DNA of 64,000 bases from Leptodontidium sp. MPI-SDFR-AT-0119. Its lineage: Eukaryota > Ascomycota > Leotiomycetes > Helotiales > Leptodontidiaceae. The stretch covers positions 6,200,001 to 6,264,000 of the forward strand of contig JAHLEZ010000001.1 in assembly GCA_020726505.1 (NCBI GenBank), given 5' to 3'. The position numbers and the translations under genes are program-made. Shown piece after piece: positions 54,869 to 64,000 of this stretch (position 1 is the stretch's first letter; each line of letters begins with the position of its first letter). The notes below the pieces were generated by a model, which saw only the letters and a list, made by a program, of their open reading frames with translations, was not told where the DNA came from and did no database searches.

Positions 54869-54988
54869 TGGGTCCCCAATAGGTACCTATGGGTTAGGTT
54901 GACCTCGACCTCAACCCACCCAATCACGTGAGCCCAACCCAAACCCAACCCATGGGTTAGGTAGGTTAGGTATCCAATGGGTTGCCAA
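54869..54988 (-). repeat. Putative right terminal repeat of the hAT-like element
   Basis: CCCAACCC-rich tract with CAATCACGTGAGCC core. In reverse complement it follows the order of words in 31897-32000 (AACCCAT, ATGGGTTGGG, CACGTGA, GGTTG). Confidence 0.5.
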
Positions 54989-57410
54989 GAAAAAAAACGC
55001 AGCCTAGGTCGAGAATGGGTATTTACCCTAAGAGAGTAAATAACACATCATCAACACACACTCCTCTATACCTGGCGTATAGGGACTCATGTGGTGAACG
55101 TTGATTTTGGCATTCATCCAGAGAATAATGACGTGATAAGTGAAGGAACGTCAACTCTGTTTCTTAATGAATCAATGATTAGTTGCAAATGAACCTGAAA
55201 GTAGCAACTCAATACCTACCTCATACCTAAGGTGATATCACTCGTAAACGGGATCATGGGCAGAAAAGGTCAAATTTCATTGCTGCTATCCATCCACCTC
55301 TAAATATGTCCAGGCTTGATCCATGCATAGATGCTTTGTATGCCTGTCAGTTCAAGAGTTCCATGTAATAGAACGTGAGTTTTGTCATGTACTTGCAATC
55401 CGAACTGAGAAAGGCAGAACCACAGTCACTTTTGTAAAACAAAAAACCATAAGAATAGTAAGAAGAAGAGACCTTTTTAAAGAAGAAGTTACATTGGACT
55501 ACTTTCATTCCCATTACCTTAGTTTTGTCCTATGTTTTTTTTCCCACCCCATAACACACATCGTCTACGCCACACGCATTTTCCTAATCGTGGCATTCTA
55601 ATCCATCGCAACTAGTCTTATTTATGGCATTTTCCCTCTAGTAATCTCCTCAAACTACCAACGATCTCAAAGCATTGCCAAACCACTTCTGCAAAGTATA
55701 CCACAATAATCAGAGATAAGAGGAAACTTGACCTAAAAACTTCTCTTAAATCTATCCTAATATATTCCACCTTGCTTGTTTTTCATTTGCTCTTTTCGTA
55801 AGTTGCCTCTAAGATTAAATAGGGTAATCTTCTCTTGTTCATCGATTACCTTTTGCATCTTCTGTCTACGTTTTGGAGTCGAAGAAGTTCGCTGCCCTTA
55901 TATAGTTTGGGATCTAGGTGGACTTTATTAACTTAATGTATATTGTCGGCCTCCTTCTTTTAAACCAAGAACTAAGCATTGCGGTAAGGCCCCTCGGAGT
56001 ACTCCAGGACTCCTTTATCGAGTATTTCTTATATCATCTTAAGTAACTTCCGAAGCAAGCGCTCGCGGCAAGGGAAAGTTGGGAACTTACCATGCCGTGT
56101 GTTCAATGGTCTTCTTAATAATGACGGGAGGGGAAACATCCTTATGAAATTTGCCGCACTTAGGCCAGTCGAAAGCTATGACTCCTTCTCATCATTTCGT
56201 CAAACAAGACTCTCTCTTCCGGCCACAATAAGCTACCCACATCTAGTTTAGCCAGCCTCTCAGGGGTAAGTCTCGAGTTTCGGGGTATGCTAATAAAGCG
56301 TAGTAGCAGGTGTTCTCGATGCTTTCCGACATAGTCCTAGGGAGTTTCGAGTTCAGTTCTGAGATTTACGCGGCCCGGCGTAAATATGCGGTCATTACGT
56401 GCATGATATCACATGATCTTGTATTTTCTGTAAACTCACCCGGATTAAGACCCCCTTTATTTTTCCAACCATCCTTGTGCTCTTTTCATCCCCAATAAAC
56501 AAATCAGCCAATATCACATCCTCATCCTCACCACCTCGGCATCATAACCCCCCTCAAGAGCAACTTCCACGTGCCCATCGTGATGTTTTAGCCACTTCGT
56601 ATCCGATTCAAGACACTTGTGGCGGTGCCGCTATCGATTCAATATTTTGGCGTATCACATTACCCAACAGCGCCATTGCCACCCTCCTCCACCCCCCTCC
56701 ACCCTCCTTTTTCAGCAGACCGGTCTTCCAACGGTCACTAGGCCGCGTTCGCTTCTCAATGGTTTGAAAGGCTTGGAAGTCTTTATGGCCTATCGTTCCC
56801 TTATGTCTCGTCACAACCTTTTCTTTGTTCTGAGCTTCAAGCTGAATGAATGCCCCGCCGCGGCGCGATGAAGAGTCTTTATTGCTTGCTTGATTGTGGC
56901 CTTTGTTGCCATTACGCATTGAATCAGTGGTCCAAGATATATTAGATACAATGTAGGTTCCCGGAAATCCAGGAATTATCTGGATATCGTTTATTGGCCT
57001 TGTGTGTTATCAAAGTTTCCCTCTTGTTTGCAAACCTTCCTCGTTTGAGTAGTGCAGGAGTTGAAATTCGAATTCCACCAGAGAAACAGTAAGTTCTTTA
57101 TGAATTTTTGGCTTTGACCTCAAGAAACTCAACCACTTCTTTCTTTGTATCACAACGCATGTCCGTTACAGATGATCTCAGTGCCGCATCCGGTGACTCA
57201 GTCTCGAATTTTCCAGAGTTGGTGAGTTGAGATCAGAAGAGGCTGACATTTTCTATTCTAGATTCGGAGAAGCGGCATTTCGTCATCCAGAGACAAAGCC
57301 AATTGCTCTAGAGACCGAGTTTACGTGCCGACCGTGCCCTGCGTTTGTCATTGAGACAACAATTCAAGTAATCCCCAGAATCAACACCAAGAAGCCTCAG
57401 CTCCCGAAAC
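54989..57410. other. Gene-poor flank, about 2.4 kb
   Basis: AT-rich unique-looking DNA right of the nest, then more balanced sequence from about 56,300. ORFs at 55323-55601, 56310-56919 and 57227-57583 overlap others or lack any domain. No tRNA or repeat is seen. Confidence 0.4.
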
Positions 57411-58103
57411 ATGTACTCAGAACCCTCCACACCACCAAACCCTTCAACACCACGCCACAAGATGACACGCAAACAAACATTCTCCATCTTTCCCCTCACA
57501 CCACCACAATCCTCCCACTCAACCAGCGCTCCCCAATCCTACACCCCGCCACACTCACCTGTATTCTCCGACCCCCAAACTAGCACTCTAACACCAGCCT
57601 CAACACCACCGTGCTCTCAAGCCTCTCCATTCCCATTCACCCACCAAATGCCTCCCCGAGTGCATCACTTCCCCGGCCCGGACCACGATCCAGAAACACG
57701 AAATTACTACGCATCAAACAGTTCCCACCCCATGACATACACCATCAACAACTCCCTGCTCCAGGCAGTCGCGCTCCTCCAGCACGGGGCTTTGAACCCT
57801 ACTTTCTGGTCCCATGCGCTAACCGACACTGATGCCGCGTTGACTCTAGCAACACAGTACGAGCTGTGGGACATGGTGTCTAAATGCCACCTTTTCCGGG
57901 GCTTGATCTTGATCGAGATGAGAAGTTGGAAGGAGGCTAGGAGAGCGCTGACGAGAGCTGCGACGATTAGGTCGTGGGGCAGCTGGATTGATGATGCGAT
58001 GAAGGAACTTAGGCAGGGCGAGAAGATGGATAAGAAGGGGGAGTTCTGGGATCCCGAGAGTAGGGCGGAGACGATGAGTTTTATTCTCAGTCAGACTTGG
58101 TGA
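57411..58103 (+). CDS. Hypothetical protein with a Pro/Ser/Thr-rich N-terminus and a helical C-terminus
   Basis: Intronless, 230 aa. Met1 or Met18 (MTRKQTFSIF) could be the start. Residues 1-110 are Pro/Ser/Thr-rich (STPPNPSTPRHKMTRKQ, SQASPFPFTHQMPP). Residues 115-230 look folded and alpha-helical: NNSLLQAVALLQHGALNP, HALTDTDAALTLATQYELWD, RSWKEARRALTRAATIRSWG. The alternation of helices resembles TPR-like packing, but no TPR consensus is met. No signal peptide or membrane span. Codon use is GC-richer than its surroundings, which supports coding. Family not recognised. Confidence 0.6.
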   Translation: MYSEPSTPPNPSTPRHKMTRKQTFSIFPLTPPQSSHSTSAPQSYTPPHSPVFSDPQTSTLTPASTPPCSQASPFPFTHQMPPRVHHFPGPDHDPETRNYYASNSSHPMTYTINNSLLQAVALLQHGALNPTFWSHALTDTDAALTLATQYELWDMVSKCHLFRGLILIEMRSWKEARRALTRAATIRSWGSWIDDAMKELRQGEKMDKKGEFWDPESRAETMSFILSQTW

Positions 58104-58841
58104 GATGGAAATGATGAGAAACTGTGGCTTCTGAGAGTGGAGGAGATTGTAGTTGTTGCCATACTTGACGTCTTGATGATGCAGTATAGCGACACTAAGA
58201 AATGATACAAAATTCAATATTGCCTTCGTTGAATGTCGTTGTAACCCTTCACCAAGTCCCAGAACTGATCTGCAATGGATTAAAGCTTCTTGTGATATTA
58301 CAATCGCAACCTATTGAGGCAATAAATCCGTTGACACCACAAAGTTGAGAAAAGTCTATCAAGTAAAATTCTCGAGAACAATCCAGGCAGAAGTAGGTCA
58401 GCCCCAAACACCACAACCGAGAACCCGTGCAAAAGAATCACATTTCCCCTTTCCCTCCATCCACCACATACAGTTGCTTACAAATTTTTTTATGATACGC
58501 ACACCGCCTGTGAACCCAATGAGAACCTGTGTTGCTAACAAGCTACGACCAATCAAGAACCCCCACGACGCAGACCCAGAGCTGAAAGGCGGGGTTCTAT
58601 CTTCGAATCGACGCTCCCTCATAAGCGCCTCATCACGGTTTTCTCTGTATCTCTTTCTCACTCTCACATTCGCACCTCTTGGTACAGCGATTTGATCTGG
58701 TAATCCGCACGCGACACCGCCTCATTCAAACCGCGATCAACACCCAATACAGATCAGGACAACCTATCTCTCGTCAGCCTACCCTGAAAACCCACCAAAA
58801 AGGACGGCGATCTTTCAATAACCTTACGATATCTTTGTGCT
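58104..58841. other. Intergenic, upstream of the HET-ankyrin gene
   Basis: It contains the 3' flank of the hypothetical gene and the likely promoter/leader of the HET gene. ORFs at 58345-58695 and 58679-58915 are not supported. Confidence 0.4.
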
Positions 58842-61800
58842 ATGTCTTCCTACCAATATCCTTCATGTCCCCTAGGTTGCGAAAATATTCGCCTACTTCG
58901 CCTATTGCCGAATGAAGACGAGGTTGCGCCCTTACAATGCGAGCTTCGTAACTATTCTCTACAGAAATTGGGCACACGAACTCATCTGTACGAGGCTTTA
59001 TCCTACACATGGGGCGGTTCCAAAAATTCTCGGTCTATCTCTATAAACAAGCAAAAGTTCGACATTACAAGAAACCTTCACGCGGCGCTATTATGTCTTC
59101 GAGACCGCTCCTTGGAACGAATTTTATGGGTAGATGCTGTTTGCATCGACCAAAGCAACCTAGAAGAGCGAAAACAACAAGTCCAGTTTATGGCAAAGAT
59201 CTATGCCAAAGCACATCGTGTTATTATTTGGCTTGGAAGGGGAGCAGTAGATGTAGAGGGAGCACTAGAGGATATACGCCTTGCTGCAAATGAGGAGCTT
59301 ACGAAGAGCTCTAAGGAGGAAATGAACCAACAAGCAATTCGCAGCCTGCTTCAACGGCCATGGTTCCAACGCATCTGGGTAAGGGAACAAACGCTCAACT
59401 GCAGTACCAGACGACGCTAACGTAGTTAATTTAGGTACTTCAGGAGGTCGCCGCAGCTCGACATGTCGTGATGATGTGTGGTTCCATGGAAATTGACGGA
59501 TACGCGTTCTGCTTAGGACTAAAATCATTAAAGCTCTCCTCTACATCTTCTCCGGAATTGCAGACCCTCCTTTCTATAACTTACCTAATAGAGCGAGCTG
59601 GTCTCCGATCTAAGTATACAACAGATTCGCCAGAGAGGTTTTCCCTAAACGTACGCAGTTTAGCCGAGCTGATAGACATGTTCCATAGCCGCAAAGCTTC
59701 TGATGTCCGCGATAAGGTGTATGCTTTGCTTGGTATGAGCTCTGACGATCCCGGAAAGGCTGGCTTACAGCCCGATTACAAGATTTCCTGGGAAGAACTA
59801 TTCCAGCAACTTATTAAGCTCATTCTCGGTAAAGATGTATCCGTGGAGACTTTTAGCCAGAGGGCGGCGATCAAGATCAAGGGCTGCATTCTTGGCCAGG
59901 TGTCCTCGGTAAGAAGGGATGACAGACAGAATGTGAAAATCACATCTAGAAATACAGCTTATGAATTAGGCAGTAACACAGAATGGACCTTTCAGGCGTC
60001 GGCGAAACCCATCCAAGAGCGTGATGTCATCTGCCTTCTACATGGTGCCTCAAAGCCTACGATCATCAGGCTATGTAAAGATCACTTTGCCGTCATTGTA
60101 ATTGCGGCAACTCCTTTAAACAGGAGTGACAGCTTTGGATGGTCCCAATCGACAACACAGTTTTTGCGGGACTTCCTACTTGTCTGGGACTGGGAAAAGC
60201 CCCTGGGAAAGCCACAAGATCAAAAAGAATATGAGGCCTTGATAAAGGCCCATAGTCAAGCGCTAGAGTATTCAAAAGCAGTGTTCGGAGATTATTTAGG
60301 TGAAGCAACTAGAATGTGGAACGATATAATGATATTGGATGACTTAGGAGAGTATGAAAACGCAGAGGAGAGGCTTCTAGAAGCAAGAAGTAGCTATGTG
60401 ACGGCATTTAGAAAAGAGCATCTGCCTAGGCATAGCCAAAACGGTCGGACACTACTGTCATTCGTTGCTGGGGAAGGGCATGAAGATACTATCAAGCTGC
60501 TGCTCGAGACAGGCAAGGTCGAGGCCGACTTAAAGGATGGGAAATCTGACCGGACATCGCTGTCATGGGCTGCTTGGAAGGGGCACGAGGCCGTCGTCAA
60601 GCTGCTGCTCGAGACAGGTAAAGTCGAGGCCGATTCGAAGGACAAAGACGGTAAGACACCGCTCTTATGGGCTGCTCAGAGCGGGCACGAGGCCGTCGTT
60701 AAGCTGCTGCTCGAGACAGGCAAAGTCGAGGCCGACTCGAAGGATAAAGACGGTAGGACACCGCTCTCGTATGTTACTTGGAACGGGCACGAGGCCGTCG
60801 TTAAGCTGCTGCTCGAGACAGGCAAAGTCGAGGCCGACTCGAAGGACAAAGACGGTAGGACGCCGCTCTCGTATGTTACTTGGAACGGGCACGAGGCCGT
60901 CGTTAAGCTGCTGCTCGAGACAGGCAAAGTCGAGGCCGACTCGAAGGACAAAGACGGTAGGACGCCGCTCTCATGGGCTGCTGGGAACGGGCACGAGGCC
61001 ATCGTTAAGCTGCTACTCGAGACAGGCAAAGTTGAGGCCGACTCGAAGGACGGATACGGTTGGACGCCGCTCTCGAATGCTGCTTGGAAGGGGCACGAGG
61101 CCGTCGTTAAGCTGCTACTCGAGACAGGCAAAGTTGAGGCCGACTCGAAGGACAAAAACAATAGGACACCACTTTCGTATGCTGCTGGGAACGGGCACGA
61201 GGCCATCGTTAAGTTGCTACTCGAGACAGGCAAAGTTGAGGCCGACTCGAAGGACGGATACGGTTGGACGCCGCTCTCGAATGCTGCTTGGAAGGGGCAC
61301 GAGGCCGTCGTTAAGCTGCTACTCGAGACAGGCAAAGTCGAGGCCGACTCGAAGGACAAAAATGGTAGGACGCCGCTCTCGAATGCTGCTGGGAACGGGC
61401 ACGAGGCCGTCGTCAAATTGCTGCTCGAGATAGGCAAAGTCGAGGCCGACTCGAAGGACAAAGATGGTAGGACGCCGCTCTCGTATGTTACTTGGAACGG
61501 GCACGAGGCCGTCGTTAAGCTGCTGCTCGAGACAGGCAAAGTCGAGGCCGACTCGAAGGATAAAGACTGTTGGACGCCGCTCTCGTATGCTGCTGGGAAC
61601 GGGCACGAGGCTGTCGTTAAGTTACTACTCGAGACTGGCAAGGCCGAGGTCGACTTGAAAGATAAATATAGTGATCGGACACCGTTATCGTGGGCTGCTA
61701 AGAACGGGCACGAGGCCGTCGTTAAGCTGCTGCTCGAGACAGGCAAAGTCGAGGCCGACTCGAAGGACAAAAATGGTAGGACGCCGCTCTCGAATGCTGC

Positions 61801-62065
61801 TGGGAACGGGCACGAGGCCGTCGTCAAATTGCTGCTCGAGATAGGCAAAGTCGAGGCCGACTCGAAGGACAAAGACGGTAAGACGCCGCTTTCATGGGCT
61901 GCTCAGAAGGGGCACGAGGCCGTCGTTAAGCTGCTGCTCGAGACAGGCAAAGTCGAGGCCGACTCGAAGGACAAAGACGGTAAGACGCCACTTTCATGGG
62001 CTGCTCAGAAGGGGCACGAGGCCGTCGGCAAACTGCTACGCAAGTATGTTAAATTGATTATTTAA
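58842..62065 (+). CDS. HET-domain protein with 16 ankyrin repeats
   Basis: Exons 58842-59378 and 59435-62065 (56-bp intron, phase 0) encode 1055 aa. The HET domain (about 45-200) is complete: YEALSYTWGG, ISINKQKFDITRNLHAALLC, RILWVDAVCIDQSNLEERKQ, VQFMAKIYAKAHRVIIWLG, and, across the intron, RPWFQRIWVLQEVAAARHVV. Such domains mediate non-self recognition and cell death in filamentous ascomycetes. A linker (about 200-525) has no NACHT or NB-ARC motif that I can see. The C-terminus is 16 ankyrin units of about 34 aa with the consensus GHEAVVKLLLETGKVEADSK and TPLSxAAxN, nearly identical to each other. The last unit decays into KLLRKYVKLII. Partner or trigger unknown. Confidence 0.93.
60460..62040 (+). 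repeat. 102-bp coding tandem repeat (ankyrin array)
   Basis: About 16 units of 102 bp (34 codons). Most differ at only a few positions, concentrated in the TPLSxxxxxGHEA part, while the GAGACAGGCAAAGTCGAGGC part is almost invariant. The near identity is why the opposite strand and another plus frame also stay open for hundreds of codons here. Confidence 0.92.
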
Positions 62066-63063
62066 CTTATTTCATTTTATATATATATATTTATAGCTTT
62101 GATAGAGAGGGGCTTGGGGGAGCTGAAGTTTATATATTTTACTTTAAATGTTAAAATGATACTATTAAACGATTTCTAAAGATGTTAGATAAGTTAACCT
62201 AGAACATTCTAGAAGCTTCGCTTTTAGTCTTCTGGCCACCTGATCCTGATAACTTATAGTACTGCGCAGTACTTATGCTTATCATAAGAAACGTTTGCTA
62301 TAACTTATAACGTTGAGCCCCAGCCGTGGCGCTCAGCCCGACCCCAGGCAAAACCCCAGCACCAAAAACCAACTTCTTCCCGTCCCGACTTCCCCAGAAC
62401 AATCGAAAGCGAATGAGAAAATTTTCAAGCCTACTTACCTAGTATCTTTTTTGATAAAGAGACACGCGAATTGGAATGCAAATTACAATACTGTACGGTC
62501 ATACCTACATGCCTTAACCCCCAAAACCATAGATTGGCCGGGCACAGCTTAATCACCACCAACTCCAAGCTACAGTTGGTGGGTGTTATTGTACCCAAAA
62601 CAGTTGCATACATACGTGTTAAGCCACGATCCAATCCTCTGGTAGCCATATCCCCACAACAACAGCACGATCCCGTTGCTTTCCTTGTCCTCCTTGCATT
62701 CCAGTTCCATTACAGTCGTTTGAGGGGAAGCCGATTCTGTTAGCGACTGTATCAGCAAAACTATATTTATCAATCAATCATACTTTTATTCTTAATCTCT
62801 TTAAACAATCTGACAAAAAAGAATATACCGCAATCATGTTCCCCCCTCAAAACATGAAAGGGCTCACCACCGGATGCGGCGTCCGAACTCTCGCTAATCG
62901 TCAACAAAGAAGAAAGATAGGAATACCATGTAAATAATACGCCCTTGCGAAATAATGAAAGCCCGCTTCCCCATCGCCCGTAATTGACTTCGTATGCGAA
63001 GATCGGTTAATATAAACTCGTGTATAAAACAATCAAGAAGTGCAGCGAAGAAAAAAGGCCACA
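62066..63063. other. Intergenic, HET gene to partial gene
   Basis: An AT-rich 3' flank, then no recognisable gene. A TATATATATAT tract lies at about 62082. ORFs at 62313-62773 overlap on both strands and are not supported. Confidence 0.4.
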
Positions 63064-64000
63064 ATGGCAAATAACAATCCTCCCACGGACGGCATGGAAA
63101 AGTCCCAAGAGGAAGAAAATACACCTTCAGAAGAACAGTCCATGGACCCCTCTATCCCTTCAACACCCCGCCTCTTCAGCTTCACCCGCCGTCCCGCCAG
63201 CTCCGGACCCTCAGGCCCAGCACCCGACGTCCCCCTCCCACTGAACCTTCCTCGCAGAGATCTAAACCGCACCACAACCAGCGAAACAACCACCAACCCT
63301 TACCCATCTCCGCTTTCAAATTTGAATCCGCATCTCCATCTAGCACCCGCCCCCCTCCAGCTCCACAGAACACTCACTCTAAACCTCCGCGAACAGCATG
63401 CCCCCGCCACCGTCCCAGTCCCAGAAATAATTAACACGCCTGCCTCAACGCTATCTCTAAGCGCACTCACGCACCCACTGGGAGTGAGAGATCAGGAGGG
63501 AGGTTCGTTGGGTATACCCCGCCCTGAAAATGCCGGAGGAGGAGGGAGAGAGAAAATCGTACCTCGTTATTTAAGAGCTGCGTATGATAAGTATCCTGTT
63601 AAGCCTGTTGGAGATCGAGATTTAGGTGGGCAGGGGTTTGAGGATGGTGTTGATGTGGTGAAGCCTTTGAGGATTGGAAGGAAGAGGGGTGGTGGTGGAG
63701 GAGGTGGCGAGGGAGGAGCAGAAGGTGGGGGAGGTACAGGAGGGACGGAGGGAGGAGGAGGGATAAGTCCAATAATGGAACAAACGATGATAGATATTGA
63801 TGCTATTCTAGGGCTGAGTCTGCAGAAGGAGGAATTTGAGGATTATATCGGTAAGCAAAAGCCGCTTGTTATTAGGATGGTGAGTGTGTCTGCTTCTAGA
63901 GCGGGAGCTGGTGGTCCTGGCGATGGCGAAGGAAATGGGGATGAGAAAAAGGAAGATGATGCGACCTCTGCTGTTGAAGGCGATGATGACGGTGAAGACG
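63064..64000 (+). CDS. Hypothetical low-complexity protein, cut by the window edge
   Basis: From ATG 63064 (MANNNPPTDGMEKSQEEENT) the frame is open to the window end, over 312 codons. Segments in order: a Glu-rich start, Ser/Pro-rich sequence (STPRLFSFTRRPASSGPSGP), Leu/Thr-rich sequence (LHRTLTLNLREQHAPATV), a more structured IVPRYLRAAYDKYPVKPVGD, a long Gly-run with Arg (KRGGGGGGGEGGAEGGGG), an acidic helix IDIDAILGLSLQKEEFEDYI, then an acidic end. No domain recognised. Length and composition without stops support a real gene; exon limits on the right are unknown. Confidence 0.6.
   Translation, partial: MANNNPPTDGMEKSQEEENTPSEEQSMDPSIPSTPRLFSFTRRPASSGPSGPAPDVPLPLNLPRRDLNRTTTSETTTNPYPSPLSNLNPHLHLAPAPLQLHRTLTLNLREQHAPATVPVPEIINTPASTLSLSALTHPLGVRDQEGGSLGIPRPENAGGGGREKIVPRYLRAAYDKYPVKPVGDRDLGGQGFEDGVDVVKPLRIGRKRGGGGGGGEGGAEGGGGTGGTEGGGGISPIMEQTMIDIDAILGLSLQKEEFEDYIGKQKPLVIRMVSVSASRAGAGGPGDGEGNGDEKKEDDATSAVEGDDDGED

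Larger units (their letters stand above)
31897..54988 (+). mobile_element. Large RIP-damaged hAT-like DNA transposon carrying two nested copia elements
   Basis: The shell is AT-rich with many TAA/TAG stops in otherwise protein-like frames. Its left edge (31897-32000) and right edge (54869-54988, reverse complement) share GGGTTGGG/CCCAATGGG words and a CACGTGA core in matching order, like degenerate terminal inverted repeats of about 100 bp. Without the two copia insertions the shell would be about 8 kb. It carries hAT transposase parts (43225-44604 and 52157-53440), a minus-strand gene relic (32200-33700) and a plus-strand relic (33900-35330). I could not find a convincing 8-bp target duplication at the edges, so the exact ends are uncertain. 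Confidence 0.6.

Noticed and set aside
60676..61872. 398-codon open frame on the minus strand and a 298-codon frame in another plus register across the ankyrin array
   Set aside because: They are by-products of the 102-bp repeat: a unit without stops in a given frame stays open however often it is repeated. The HET-ankyrin frame explains the DNA.

Overview
The window reads as nuclear DNA of a filamentous ascomycete (Pezizomycotina). Genes are compact, with introns mostly 47-90 bp long (GT-AG, with branch sites such as CTAAC). Gene-rich GC-balanced blocks flank an AT-rich block full of transposons mutated in the style of repeat-induced point mutation (RIP). A HET-domain gene and a bifunctional ADE5,7 gene are present. 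Leotiomycetes is my best guess for the class, but that is inference.

Layout. 1-31500 is a housekeeping arm: thiamine pyrophosphokinase (partial, THI80), a UBA/UIM ubiquitin-binding protein, a class II J-protein (SIS1/psi1), peroxin PEX10 divergent from the repair nuclease subunit RAD10/ERCC1, mitochondrial AIM11, a glutathione S-transferase, decayed gene remnants at 15-17 kb, threonine synthase (THR4), an FSH1 serine hydrolase, the ER ubiquitin-conjugating enzyme UBC6, an unrecognised coiled-coil ORF, lipoyl(octanoyl) transferase (LIP2) and ADE5,7. These genes are unrelated in pathway, and there is no sign of a biosynthetic cluster.

31900-54990 is a nest of mobile elements. The outer shell looks like a large hAT-type DNA transposon with GGGTTGGG-rich inverted ends, a BED-finger/dimerisation-domain transposase and at least two other genes, all RIP-damaged. 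Two related Ty1/copia retrotransposons sit inside it. Copia-1 (35626-43212, minus strand) is intact, with identical 275-bp LTRs and a TTATT target duplication. Copia-2 (44605-52151, plus strand) is RIP-ruined, with ~260-bp LTRs and a GTAAG target duplication, and it landed on the 5' splice site of a transposase intron.

Three features stand out in the nest. Both copia elements carry an extra cysteine-rich gene antisense to pol, between pol and the 3' LTR. Copia-1 is saturated with the palindrome CGTACG (about 50 copies by hand count) in every reading frame and in non-coding parts. The shell's introns repeatedly carry a paired TACTAAT (branch-site-like) word, in both orientations.

55000-64000 is accessory: long non-coding DNA, a small hypothetical gene, a HET-domain protein with 16 nearly identical ankyrin repeats, and the start of a low-complexity gene that runs off the right edge. 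All coordinates and exon joins were read by eye; none was checked with a database or aligner.
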